NCBI GenBank assembly: GCA_027922465.2
Contig: BQMF02000024.1
Coordinates: 62,001 to 126,000, forward strand
DNA from: Turritopsis dohrnii
Lineage: Eukaryota > Cnidaria > Hydrozoa > Anthoathecata > Oceaniidae
DNA: 64,000 nucleotides
Direction: 5' to 3'
The translations under genes and the position numbers were made by a program. The notes below the pieces were generated by a model. The model was not told the DNA's origin and searched no databases. It saw only the letters and a list, made by a program, of their open reading frames with translations. This document shows, piece after piece, positions 21,500 through 33,338 of this stretch (positions within the stretch are counted from its first letter, which is position 1; each line of letters begins with the position of its first letter).

Positions 21500-21960
21500 C
21501 TATTAGGACAAGAATTCTTACAGAAAAGGCTAGGCTAATTGAGTTAGAAACAAATCAAAGCCTGGAGGCAATTTAGATGCAAAGGTTTGAATGGAAAATA
21601 GAAGATGAGAGGCCATCAGGATGGCAGGATGGTATCGATGTTTTGGAGCAATTGTATGCAGAATATTTAAAGTGCCATTCTAAGTGTCAGATGCTTATTC
21701 ATCCCAGCACAGATGAACGGGATTGTTACAGTATGCACTCTATTGACAGAAAGATGTTTGTTGTTAAATGAAGTTCTTCAAGAACCTGATTCTACAAAAT
21801 GTTGTGGCTAGTGAAGTAGATAACAAGTCAAGCAGAAATTTGAAATCTTCAAAGCAGTCTTCACGATCGTCAAGTTCTCGCAAGTCCACGAAATCACACG
21901 AATCTTCCTTATCTTCAATAACACGTTTCTTTTGTTGGTGGATCTTCCTCTACTAAAAAA
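21500..21960 (+). pseudogene. Probable LTR-retroelement gag remnant
   Basis: Broken frames read KARLIELETNQSLEA, then QRFEWKIEDERPSGWQDGID, CHSKCQMLIHPSTDERD, and a Ser/Arg/Lys-rich stretch SSKQSSRSSSSRKSTKSHES. A glutamate-rich coiled start followed by a Ser/Arg-rich block is common in Gag-like proteins of BEL/Pao elements. No zinc knuckle, protease or RT can be read nearby. Low confidence; it could be any decayed charged protein. Confidence 0.3.
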
Positions 21961-24960
21961 CTTTTAATTACTGTCTTAAGCACTGTTCCCAACAGGATTT
22001 TGAATGAGTTGAGACCACCATGTTTCAGCCGCCAAACAGAAAAAGTAATCACGCTGGCAAATTAGTCCAAGGAGTGCATTTTCCCGCACTGACACAAATG
22101 TCTTAATGGAAAAGTCTTTGTTTTGGTAACAGTGATTGTGATGAAAAATTTGTTAATAGAGTAAAATTGGTTTTTACAATAGTGGGATGACCACACAATG
22201 TCCCTTCACTTCAAAGATAATAGATTTGTGCAGGATACAGGCAATTAGGACCAAGCAAGTACAAAAACTAGAGGCAAAATTGAAAAGGCAAATAAACGAG
22301 TTATATCCTACGTATAAACTGTTCATGGAGATCCCACTGGGTAGACAAAATTTTGCTGAATAGTACTCGAAAGTGCTAAAACAGACTCAGATGTGCAACT
22401 TCCCATTAGATAAAACCCTGTGATGAAATGACGATACAAACAGACAACCACATATTCCGCATATCAAACACTTATGTCATGTAAAACTACACAAGTAGGG
22501 CTGCAAAAGAATTAAGATAAAAGTCAAAGATAAAAGTCTTTCCATTTTCTTTGGAATCACCTTCAGACGTATGTATTTGTATGGAATGGAATTCCAAGTT
22601 TTTACTAACAGCCCAGTCCCATGTGACGTTACATAATACCCTGAAGCAACAAAATCATTGCATCAAACTACAAGGATACTACACCAATGTGGAATATCAA
22701 AAAAAGGATTGTCCATTTCTAGTAACTACCTTTAGCATACTAATTTTTGCGTGAACAAATATTGGCCAACTAGACCCACAAAATATCATGTTTGAGCAGA
22801 TTCGCAATTGATGCATTAGCAAAGTTGAAGTATTGCATCACCAACATCAACATAATTGTTGTGCCTGATGAAAGAATCGTACTGCCACCGTCTTGACATC
22901 AACAATAGCTATTGATGTTGAAAACACAAGTGAAGACTCTGACAATAGAACACTTCAGTACACTAAACCAGATACAGAAACAGCAGCCAGTGTGGATGAA
23001 GAACTTAGACCCCTACCGATATGTTGATATCCAGTATGTGAAAGACATAGACCAAGACACCTGAAAAACCTTCATGCAAAATATACGTACCAAAGCAAGT
23101 GAAAGCACTGTCTATTATTATTTATCATAGGATATTATCAAAATGGCTCCCCAAAGAACTAAATCAACAGATATAATCATATAACACAGTGTGTTTCAGA
23201 ATGTTGGAAACGGAAATAGCAACAATGTTTTTTTCAATGAGTATATATACCAAATTTCAAAAGCTTTTTTTTACATGATAAGAAAAGCCTTTTAAAGATT
23301 TTTTTAATTGGTATGTTTTTGTGAAAAGGAAAAGTTGGTTTTTAAAACAATAAGGAAAATTTTGTGGAAAAATGTAATTAAATTTTTAACAGTCGATTAG
23401 GATGAAGTTTAATTAATGCGTATTATTTCAGAGCACAAACCTATTCAAAAATAATTTTATATTTTTATTTATTTTATGTTTTTTAATTTTCATTTCTGAT
23501 ATTTAAAAAAGAATAAAACATTTTCCATGAACACACAGCTTAAATTTGTTTTGCTTGAAAATTATTTTCCAATATATACATACACACTGCATGCACAATA
23601 TAATAGTTTCTTACTTTGTTTGCAACCAACAACATTTTCATTTTGATTCAGTGCCATCACTAAAACAGAGAAGAAGCACTCAAAGATAAAATCAAGATAT
23701 TAATCCATTTAAGAAAAAGTAAAAAATACAACTATCAGGTGTCAATACCTTCTTCAATCTTTGTAACCAAAACAAACTCTTTGTACTAAGATGATACTAT
23801 ATTTTCAGCATAAATTCTTTGTAGATATGTATCTTTTCTACCAACAGCAACACAACCTTATCAAAAGAACAGACATAAAAAATGAGGCAAGCGAAAAGAT
23901 CCGGCTAAACAAATGCAGGTTATAATTATCTGCACACCTTCAGATGTGCATGAATTTGCATAAGTAAGTATAATCCAATTTTGAATTATTTCATTGGTTT
24001 TGCTGACAATGTCCTTGTAACAATACCATTGATATTGTCACTTTAATGATTAATTATTGCAAGATCAAATTAGAGGCTTTTACAATTTGGAACAAAATGC
24101 ATCACGATGAAGAAAATTTCCATTCAACAAAAAAAACCTACGTTGAGTGACATCAGGCATGCGCATTGGGTATCATCTCGACAGAAAAATCAAGGTTGAG
24201 CAGACAAAGAACAAATTGAAAATTTTCAACTTTTTTTTCTACGTTGAAAGTCAGCTTAAAAATTTAAGTAATCAAGGCTTAGCATTTAAATGATTTGCTG
24301 AATTTGCAAAAATAAATGTAAAAAGTGGCTTCCGAAAATGTGTTCATACACTGTTAACTTATATACAACAGAATCCATCATTAACACCAGATCAATTTTT
24401 GCGCACTACGAAAATGATTTCCATTCAAGCCCTTCCATCATCGATATTGAATGGAAATCGGGCTTTATTGGTCAGCGCCACAAGGTAGCTGGTTTTTCAT
24501 TTCTCCATGTCTGCGCCCTCTCCCTGCCCTTTATTTTAACATAGTGCACTCTGGGAGCTAAACACTGCCAAGAAGTTGATTATTTTGGTTCTAATAAGGT
24601 AGTGCTATAGTGTAAACAACCAGGTATCCCAGTTGGATGATATAAAGAGTTAGGTGGAATAAAAGGTATATAAGGCAAGTTGCATAAATTATATATCTCG
24701 TGTCACTCAAATTATATGATTTCCTTTTCTCCAAAACACATATGTTTCAAGATAAGAAGTTAGCTTACAAAACCTTAAGGGAAGACTAGGTGATTCTTAC
24801 TGAATTATTCTATTTTATTGTGTTCTTGTATATATTGTTAAAAGTACCAAAAGACCACAGGTTTAGTATTATTTTTGTGAACATTACAACCTTTTTTAAA
24901 AACATATTTAGACATTTTCGTTGTCATCATTTTACATGCTGAATCGTTTACAAGTATACA
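21961..24960. other. Three kb without a supportable gene
   Basis: Decayed, stop-filled sequence; some stretches at 22240-23100 keep weakly protein-like frames that I cannot assign. A 12-base inverted repeat (atttccattcaa ... ttgaatggaaat) lies at 24417-24465. The rest is AT-rich spacer. Confidence 0.3.
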
Positions 24961-24975
24961 GACCTCTCAAGTCAC

Positions 24976-25049
24976 CCGCATTGAGCGGGTGTCACCCGCA
25001 TTCAGAAATTTACTCCCACCTATTTTGAGAAAGGAAAAGTCACCCGCAT
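24976..25049. repeat. Three copies of GTCACCCGCATT
   Basis: gtcacccgcatt occurs three times within about 75 bases. The first pair forms a small hairpin (acccgcattgagcgggt). Confidence 0.5.
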
Positions 25050-25227
25050 TTCATATTGTTTTGTACTTAATATTGCATCCCTCATTTAACTATTCATCGT
25101 GTCCTTTCGCCATTTTATTTTCGAATGAACAGCAGCCGCTACACTTTGAATAGTTTCGATCTTAGCCTACCGCGAATCATGCGTGTCAGGCTGGGTATAG
25201 GCTAGCAATAAGGTAGGCTTTCCTTTA

Positions 25228-25413
25228 GACTATGTTCACACGTATCGGTTAGCTTTTGTTCCGACATCGGAACGAAATCATTTCACTTTTTGCAGCGGAA
25301 CGGAATCATTTCAATTTTAATAACGGATAGCTTCGGAACAATGTGAACGAAACGTCTATCCGGTATGGAAATTGTTCCGAAATGATATCTATCCGATACA
25401 TGTGAACATGGTC
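25228..25413. mobile_element. MITE, 186 bp, flanked by TTA
   Basis: The left end gactatgttcacacgtatcg and the reverse complement of the right end (gaccatgttcacatgtatcg) match at 19 of 21 bases when one more base is counted. TTA flanks both ends, the 3-bp target duplication typical of PIF/Harbinger. The interior has ttccgacatcggaac and ggaacaatgtgaacg blocks and no ORF. Confidence 0.65.
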
Positions 25414-26153
25414 TTAAGCAGGATTTAACTCACTATGGTATAAAAAGAGTTTTTTAATTGTGGATCTAACTAGTTACCACCATTATATGTGACGTTTTTT
25501 ATTCACCCTGCAGTTATGTAGTTGTGCAGTTATGGGCTTTTAATCGAACCGGCTTTACGCTGGAATGGCAGCAATAATGCTGAGTTCGCAGTGTAGCGTA
25601 CGGAAAGGAGAGCATTACGCTCAATAGCAACTTTAAATACTGGTAATTTAAACTAGAAAATAAATAGCCTATTTGATTGTCAATAGAACTCCAATTAGCG
25701 CTATCTTGAAAAATTCACTTTCGAAAATTTTTGTACCTCCCGCTTTGGAATTTTTAAACTTGAGAGGTCTGAGTATATGTAAGACTATTTATCTCATATT
25801 GACAAAGGTTTTTAATAAATCGAAATATCGTAAATCACCTCGTGTTTTGTTTTATAATACATCCAACACAAATACACATATGGAGTATGTGACAAACCTG
25901 TCTATCAGGATACTTTATCCCTCTTGATTTAATCGTTCATGAAGCTATCAAATCAACAAGTTATATAATTTTCTTGATCTAACTATTGACTGAAAAATAT
26001 ATTTGAAACTGCCAACATATATAAAGCTTCTACAACTCCCTTTTCAAACAAAAAGATTCTTTATAAACCATTCTCATTGGCTGTTTATTATTGTATTGGA
26101 TTGCAACAGCTATTTTTAGGATCAACTAAATGAGTCAACTACAGCCTACTAGT
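25414..26153. other. No gene seen
   Basis: Spacer between two transposable elements. An 84-codon open frame at 25673 has no recognisable features. Confidence 0.3.
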
Positions 26154-26162
26154 ACATAATAC

Positions 26163-27216
26163 CGTACTTTATAAAACATGAACCGACCAGAACCGACCAG
26201 AACCCAGCAGGAACCCACCAGAACCCAGCAGGAACCCACCAGAACCCAGCAGGAACCCACCAAGAACCGACCAGAACCCAGCAGAGACATACCAATACGG
26301 ACCCTGCAAACGGGACCCAGGACCATAAAATCAAAGGTGGGAGCCGCGTCCCGCGACACTAAAATCAAAAGTGGGACCCGAGACCCGAGACCCGAGACCC
26401 TAAAATCAAGGGTGGGACCAGGGATCTTTACATCAAAGGTGGGACCCAGGACCTAGGACTCTCAAATCAAAAGTCAGACCCGGGATATGGGTGCCGAAGT
26501 GTGCACAAAATTTCTCTAAACAAACAATTCTCTTGATTGTGTCGAGTTGCGTAATAATAATGTATTGCAATGTAGTTTTTCAGCTTTGCAAAGTGGATCT
26601 ATTTGAAAGTGCAGTAATTTCCTAGACACCAGTCACCAATATCACCAGTGTGATATCGTGAAGTATTAAAATTTATTTGTGCACTACTAACTTAAATAAT
26701 CGTGTGGGTGATTTTTTGTAACGTGGTAAAAGGCCTACTGGAAAAGTGGGATCCGGGAATCGGGACTCCCAACCCTACATACAACAGGTGGGACCCAAGA
26801 CCAGGGAGCCTATATGTGATAGGTGGGACACACCAGATTCAGATCCTTTCTCCCTTATACAATTGTAGCTCGGAGAACTGTGAATTCTTTCTTGTTAACT
26901 TCAAAGCTGGAGCCACGTGTGATAATGTAAATGTTAATCAATACTTCTTTTAACAAAAAGTGTCAAATCATTTTCTCATTAAAAATAAAAGGCTGTGTGC
27001 TAATATATATCTTTTCAAGAGAATTGTTTGAGTCCCGGGTCCTGGGTCTCGCCTTTGATTTTTAGGGTCCTGGGTCCCGTTTGCAGGGTCTGTATTGATG
27101 GGTCTCTGCTGGGTTCTGGTCGGTTCTTGGTGGGTTCCTGCTGGGTTCTGGTCGGTTCCTGCTGGGTTCTGGTCGGTTCTGGTTGGTTCTGGTCGGTTCA
27201 TGTTTTATCAAGTACG
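26163..27216. mobile_element. Mutator-like (MULE-type) non-autonomous element with minisatellite-filled inverted repeats
   Basis: The left end cgtactttataaaacatgaa and the reverse complement of the right end (cgtacttgataaaacatgaa) differ at one base. A perfect 9-bp direct repeat acataatac flanks the element at 26154-26162 and 27217-27225. Nine-base duplications with long inverted repeats are the mark of Mutator-like elements. Both arms contain a minisatellite of aaccgaccag / aacccagcagg / aacccaccag units, expanded to different lengths (about 26178-26290 and 27100-27195). The left arm adds a second array of aaatcaaaggtgggacc units (26325-26480). Arms converge on acaattctcttga. The interior of about 480 bases codes for nothing. 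Proline/glutamine-rich open frames here are only minisatellite. Confidence 0.7.
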
Positions 27217-27865
27217 ACATAATACCCCTATTGTTGAATTATTAAATCACTAAAATTGATTTAATCTTGAATAGAAAATTTTTCTCACTGGTAGGTGGTA
27301 AAGGGTTAGTGACAGCTCTGATATGTACATCTACTGACATACTGCTGTTGAGAAATTCCTAATATTATTACAAATCATTAATAACAGACAATGGATTTAA
27401 CACCACATATTGGATATAATACCTATGGATGAATGCTGGACAAAAAAGTGTGAAAATATATCAGTAGTATAGAGAATATGTAGTCACAGGAGAATAGAAA
27501 AATCGTACACCGACCGGAACAACACCCCCATACACGTGATCACAAAGTGCGAACAACACAGCTGAAGGTACCATTGTGAGAATGCTGCTACAGGCTACTA
27601 CTCGACAGAACCGTTCTATGAGTGCGTTTATATTTCGAGTTCGTAAGGTCGACCGACTTAGCGGGATTCGGAAAAATCATGTTTCGTTTAGACGAAGCTA
27701 TTTTTTTATAGATTTGTAGGGGATTATAATACAGCTTAGTAGAGTTGTAACTGAAGTAACTTTTTAATTGAACAGTGTTAAAAAAAATCGAGTTTCCGAA
27801 GTTGACTGTATCTCATTTTCACCGACATTTTAGGAATTGAAATTGAAATTTCAAAACAAACTGAC
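27217..27865. other. No gene seen
   Basis: Spacer after the Mutator-like element; no ORF, RNA gene or clear repeat. Confidence 0.3.
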
Positions 27866-28815
27866 TCATGATTCTTGATCCTCTACAAGTGATGCGATCT
27901 ATTATTCGTCTATAATCGGCTTACAAATGCAATTACTAACTATGATTACAAACTTAAAAGCTTATCAAAAGACATTCTTCAGTTGTAATTAGTGGGTCCA
28001 ATTTTTTCTCACAGCTATAAAATGGAGCGCCATATTGGGTAATATTCTCTTTAATTGTATACATTGCATCTTCTTCGCAATCCTACAGGAATTAATTCGA
28101 GTCTTTTTGTTATTATTAATTATATGTGGTAGATAAGGACACAGGATTTTATACATTTTGTACACATTAAAACCAAAATTGCAATATCATATTCAGGATG
28201 TGATCAACATCAAGATAGCCTAAAAGTGTGAAGTATTTCTCCCTTAAACAAGCATGAATGAAAGTGTGGTAAACACAAGCTTAATGAAGGTTTCCGCTTC
28301 ACTCGCTGATGTCACGTGAATGGGAAACTAATTTTTGATTGGCCGTCGCAATCTCATTCACCTGGGTAGTTTTAAATGATTCAAACAACTGAAATAAGAA
28401 AAAACTTCTTTCCTCAGTCGCGCTGCAACAACCAATGAAATGGAAACCGTTTCAAACGATGACATTTTAAGAATGGAAATTTAAATGTTTACAGAGAATC
28501 CTTTGTATTTGCTGGGTTTTTCATGTGTTTCTGCTATCTACGAAAGTAAAGCAGCAACTCATGACTCATGATTCTTGATCCCACGCACGTGATGGACAGT
28601 GGCGTTTTAACAATGGATTAATTGGTTTACCCATTTGTACGATCAATTCGTCTATAATCGGATCAGAAACCATTGCTTAATCCATTTTATGTGAGATATT
28701 CAATTACTATCCTTATCAAAGACATTCTTCAGTACTAATTAGTGCGTCGAATTTTTTCTCACAGCTACAAAATAGAGCGCCATTTAGGGCAATATTCTTT
28801 GTAGTGCATTACATT
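27866..28815. repeat. Direct duplication of a promoter-like block (27866-28076 and 28564-28815)
   Basis: Both copies begin actcatgattcttgatcc and share attcgtctataatcgg, aaagacattcttcag, aattttttctcacagct and gagcgccat in the same order. The first copy reads cagctataaaatggagcgcc, a TATA-box-like site that is lost in the second (ctacaaaatag). Between them are attggcc and aaccaatgaaatgg, CCAAT-like motifs. Neither copy is followed by a recognisable coding sequence. They may be an old segmental duplication of a promoter or a diverged mobile element. Confidence 0.5.
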
Positions 28816-29533
28816 CTCTCCACTTTTTCTTTTTAATTTTGATTTTGATCATGTCTACATCGAGTTGTATTTGTTATGGTTGTCATTCACCTAACACTTT
28901 AGCCTTCCAAGTGTCAACTCTCTTCTCGATGGAAGCTTGAATTTTGCCATTTATTAATTATTTATATGGATTGATACGGAATGTATATTACAGGAAAGAT
29001 TTCCATGTAAATAAATACGTTCTCGTCAAATCTCGTCAAAATGCCTTTTGATATTCATCCACACCATTTTAAGGGTTTGGAGTAAACCAAGAAACCCTGG
29101 GTACGAGGCTTCAGGAACAGTTTTGATTTGTGTTCTAACACATAAATCAACAAGTATGATATCTTGTAATGCTTTGCGCGCAAGGCAGAAAGTTAAGCAT
29201 CGTATTTCCAGCACCTAAAATATTGACAACTATGGCGCCTTATGCTTCAGCATTCAAAAATATTCTCTTTTCCTTCTTATTGATTCATTGATTCTATGTA
29301 GATAATGCACAGATATGTTTTTATTCATACACATAGATTGTAATCTTCGAGATTATCTTCTCTGCTTGCGGTCAAATTCCTCTCTCACGTACCAAACTTG
29401 AAGATCATGATTAGCCTGATTGAAAGCCTCAGTAAGAGGCTGATATACTTTTACAATACGTCGTAATTCAATTTCCGCGCTTATAGCGTAGGAAATTGTT
29501 TGGTTTACACATTCTATCTATCTATCTATCTAT
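28816..29533. other. No gene seen
   Basis: AT-rich spacer ending in a tatc microsatellite (29514-29533). The phrase cctcgtacccagggcttctt at 2037 recurs here in diverged, opposite orientation near 29090-29110. Confidence 0.3.
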
Positions 29534-30250
29534 GGGGTCGGTTACACGTAGGCGGGGTGAAAACTGCCCCGGGGCGAAATTTCACCCCGGGTTCAAATTT
29601 TTTTACGATACACGTAAGCTAAAAGCCGGGGTGAAATTTGTGAACTTTCGCCTCGGCAATATTTATCTTTGCCGCATGATAAGACCATTCGGCACACAGA
29701 CCAAAGGTTACGTTCTTTCTACGAGTGTGTTTGTTGAAGTAACAAAATGGCTGTCAATAAGAAGAAATTAACAATATTTTTGTCGCCATTTTCATATTTA
29801 GTGGCCATGAGAGTACGTACATCAGAATGAAGACGCACTAGATCTGCTTCGAAAGCTAGTCATTTAAATTCATAGTTCGTCTTTGTCTCTGCCAAACACT
29901 TTAGGAGGTCCTCTTGCATTTCTATACTCCAGCGAAATCTTTGGCTGCTTGTACCCTTGCTTGGTTGTTTTTTTATTGTTTTTTTAAACTTTTTAGGAGG
30001 TGGTAATGGGGAGCTAGATGAATCTGATTCATTGTCACTGCAATAGTCACTATAAAAAAAAACGAAATAAATTATTATTTTGTTATTTTATTGCAAATTA
30101 CATAAATGTTTATTACAGTATTGTATTACAAAGAATTAACATACTTGATTAAATTTTTTCTGAACTCTGCCATCTTGCTTCTAACATAGGGTTGAACTCG
30201 CCCCGGGGTGAATGTCACCCCGGGGCGAAATTTTACGTGTAACCGACCCC
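29534..30250. mobile_element. Harbinger-like DNA transposon carrying a Myb/SANT-type ORF
   Basis: The element begins ggggtcggttacacgta and ends with its exact reverse complement at 30234-30250. Further in, both arms hold cgccccggggtgaa-type blocks in opposite orientation. The flanking bases are tat on both sides, a 3-bp target duplication. Length 717 bp. The only coding content is a two-exon minus-strand Myb-like gene (29719-30173), the accessory protein that autonomous Harbingers encode beside the transposase. No transposase is present, so this copy is a deletion derivative. Confidence 0.65.
29719..30173 (-). pseudogene. Two-exon Myb/SANT-like protein with one in-frame stop
   Basis: Exon 1 (30145-30173) reads MAEFRKNLI and ends at donor gtatgt in phase 2. 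The acceptor ttttatag leads into exon 2 from 30049: NDYCSDNESDSSSSPLPPPK, a basic stretch, then RFRWSIEMQEDLLKCLAETK and TNYEFK before TGA at 29860-29862. Past that single stop the same frame continues LAFEADLVRLHSDVRTLMAT, KYENGDKNIV and on to TAG at 29719. The W-S...ED-L-L-x-C-L...F-E-A-D-L-V-R-L...M-A-x-K-Y pattern is that of Myb/SANT-like proteins in Harbinger elements, which bind element ends and help import the transposase. One nonsense change seems to be the only lesion in this frame. Confidence 0.6.
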
Positions 30251-30354
30251 TATCTCTGTCACAGTTTTTCGTCGTTTTCGGAAAGTCCGTTCGGATTTCG
30301 GATTGTTTGTTTATTCAGAATAGTTAATGACTGACCTATGCTAGGAACTTAGGA

Positions 30355-31770
30355 CAGGTTTGACTAAAATTGGGCAATTTAGACAAGGTGCTGATTTAGA
30401 AGTTGACGGTCATTTTGTCAGACTTGACTAAAATTGGACAATTTGGGCCAAATTTGGACCAAATTTCGAAAGCTATTCTTCAAATTTCCTGAAATTTTGC
30501 ATGGATTACATTTGAAAGGTGCTGATTTCAATTCTGGCAATCATTTTGTCTGAATTGACTAAAATTGGACAATTTGGGCCACATTTGGACCAAATTTCGA
30601 AAGTTCTTCAAATTTCATGAAATTTTGCATGTATTACATTTGAAAGGTGATGATTTCAAATTTGACAGTCATTTTGTCTGAATTGACTAAAATTGGACAA
30701 TTTGGGCCAAATTTGGACCAAATTTCGAAAGTTCTTCAAATTTTATGAAATTTTGCATGTATGACATTTGAAAGGTGATGATTTCAAATTTGGCAGTCAT
30801 TTTGTCAGACTTGACTAAAATTGGACAATTTGGGCCAAATTTGGACCAAATTTCGAAAGTTCTTCAAATTTCATGAAATTCTGCATGGATTACATTTGAA
30901 AGGTGCTGATTTCAATTCTGGCAATCATTTTGTCTGAATTGACTAAAATTGGACAATTTGGGCCACATTTGGACCAAATTTCGAAAGTTCTTCAAATTTC
31001 ATGAAATTTTGCATGTATTACATTTGAAAGGTGATGATTTCAAATTTGACAGTCATTTTGTCTGAATTGACTAAAATTGGACAATTTGGGCCACATTTGG
31101 ACCAAATTTCGAAAGTTCTTCAAATTTCATGAAATTTTGCATGTATTACATTTGAAAGGTGATGATTTCAAATTTGACAGTCATTTTGTCAGACTTGACT
31201 AAAATTGGACAATTTGGGCCAAATTTGGACCAAATTTCGAAAGTTCTTCAAATTTCATGAAATTTTGCATGGATTATATTATTTGAAAGGTGCAGATTTC
31301 AATTCTGGCAATCATTTTGTCCGAATTGACTAAAATTGGACAATTTGGGCCACATTTGGACCAAATTTCGAAAGTTCTTCAAATTTTATGAAATTTTGCA
31401 TGGATTACATTTGAAAGGTGCTGATTTCGAATTTGACAGTCATTTTATCAGATTTGACTAAAATTGGACAATTTGGGCCAAATTTGGACCAAATTTCGAA
31501 AGTTCTTCAAATTTCATGAAATTTTGCATGGATTACATTTGAAAGGTGCTGATTTCAATTCTGGCAATCATTTTGTCCGAATTGGACAATTTGGGCCAAA
31601 TTTGGACCACATTTGGACCAAATTTCGAAAGTTCTTCAAATTTTATGAAATTTTGCATGGATTACATTTGAAAGGTGCTGATTTCGAATTTGACAGTCAT
31701 TTTATCAGATTGGACTAAAATTGGACAATTTGGGCCAAATTTGGACCAAATTTCGAAAAATCTTCAATTT
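30355..31770. repeat. 128-bp tandem repeat, about 11 copies, with higher-order pattern
   Basis: Units contain gactaaaattggacaatttg, a doubled atttggaccaaattt, and cattttgtc. Starts of actaaaattgg fall at 30427, 30558, 30686 and 30814, giving a period near 128. Unit types differ at the spacer: caattctggcaatc, caaatttgacagtc or cgaatttgacagtc. The order suggests two trimers in the left part (copies 2-4 and 5-7) and two dimers at the right (8-9 and 10-11). Open frames across it are a by-product of the repeat. Confidence 0.8.
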
Positions 31771-32308
31771 TCATGAATAAACATCATGCGTAAGATATTG
31801 GTGAACTGTTTTTCTGGCCCCGAAACATCATAGTGAATTGCAAGGCTGTCAAGATTAAGTTAAATAAAGTAAAGAAGGGAGTAATTTGATGAATTCCAGA
31901 CTGCATCAAATTATTAGTCAGTGTACAAGTCATTCAGATGTCTTAAAAATTAGCTTAAAGCAATTTTCTCAAGGGCTGATGCGGAAATTGTTCAAGCCTA
32001 ATGGCTTCTAGTTACATTTGAGATGGAAGCCAACAAAGCTCTGGTGTAACTATTTTAAGTGAGAAATGGTTTAGAACTGAAGGATAACTACCTTCATGAA
32101 TGACTGAATCTGTATTGAATGTCATCGCTGACAATTATCCCAAATGTCGAAAAAAGAAATCCTGCTTGTAATCCTAAGAAATAAAAATATTGCCTTCAGT
32201 GAAAATGCCTCACACTTTCCGCATGATTAGTTATTCCCCAGAATTTACAAACAGGACTATAACAGAACGTCTTGGTATATTATTTTTCAAAATCCACGTG
32301 ATGAAATG
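31771..32308. other. No gene seen
   Basis: Spacer between the minisatellite and the next TIR element. Confidence 0.3.
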
Positions 32309-33338
32309 CCGTAAATCCTCTAATAAACACCTCTTCTTTTTAACGCTTCCCTCTACTTAACGCCCTCCTATAAACTCAAAAAATTAAATAAACACTCCCC
32401 TCTCTAATAAAAACCCCCTCTTATTATTGTCCCACCCCCTCCTAAGAGGGGCGCTTTAGAAAGCATTACTATGCATATTCTAAAAAGATCCTACCAGGCA
32501 AGAACGAAAGATAAACAAATCAATTCAAATTTTTGGGGTCTTTTTTTCTGCTTTGTTTTATCTATATTATTCCCCATACGATGAATGGAAACTTTCGGTG
32601 AATCTTTTTGGTTTTGTGATGAACTTCTAGAGTCTTGTCATTTGCCATATATAATATAATACTTATAGGAGTCTTCTTCTAATACCGAAGAAGTCCGCAA
32701 CAGTCCGTTTCAGTCAAAAAGTCATTGTGACGGAGAGCATTTTTATTGAAATTGTGTGTAGATTTCTATAGAAATGCACTCCTTTGCACAGATTTTTTAA
32801 TAACTTTGCCGGCCGCGTTAGCTTTATAAACGTGCTGACCTCGGACAATACTTCTAAATTTCATTGTGTGTAGAAGCCCAAATTTACTGTGAGGTTCATT
32901 AACCCGTGCCATCTCTGCGTTGAGATATCGTTTATGATTTTTTCCAAACATTAAAAACATTCGAATTTGCAATCTAATATTCGAACATTTGAATTCGAAG
33001 TAGCAGAGCTATCTAGCATTTGAATATTCGAATTCGAACAAGCAAAGAAAAGCAAAATAACATTTTATTCTCTCCCTCGAACCAAAATAACATGGCGGAT
33101 TCTAAAAAAACGCCCCACAAGGGAGAGAGAAACGCAACCCTTATTCCATTCCATTCTCAGATGAGGAGATGAGGAAATTTTGCTGATGGATTGTAAAGTT
33201 GTAGTTTCAGAAAAAAAATCAAACTTAAATTTTTTAAATAAACGCCCCACTCTTTTAAACGCCTCCCTCTAATTAATTCCTCCTCTTAAACTCGAAAAAT
33301 TAAATATCCGTTCAGGGCGTTTATTAGAGGATTGACGG
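32309..33338. mobile_element. TIR element with AATAAACGCCC-type ends
   Basis: The left end ccgtaaatcctctaataaac and the reverse complement of the right end (ccgtcaatcctctaataaac) differ at one base. Both arms continue with repeated cctctaa / taaacgcccc / ccctctaataaa phrases. About 1,030 bp. The interior holds the third copy of the foldback hairpin (32716-32797) and a tattcgaattcgaa palindromic stretch near 32960-33045. No transposase can be read, and the target duplication is not clear. Confidence 0.6.
32716..32797. repeat. Third copy of the 81-bp foldback hairpin
   Basis: It runs aaaaagtcattgtgacggag to gcacagattttt with the same inner blocks as 1659-1739 (gcatttttattgaaatt, atttctatagaaatgcactc) in opposite orientation. 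It is nested inside the 32309-33338 element. Confidence 0.5.

Noticed and set aside
26178..26456. Proline/glutamine-rich protein (NRPEPTRTQQEPTRTQQ)
   Set aside because: The frame is created by the aacccaccag minisatellite in the arm of a transposable element; the opposite strand is equally open.
31464..31718. 84-codon open frame with internal repeats
   Set aside because: It is two units of the 128-bp minisatellite read in frame by chance.
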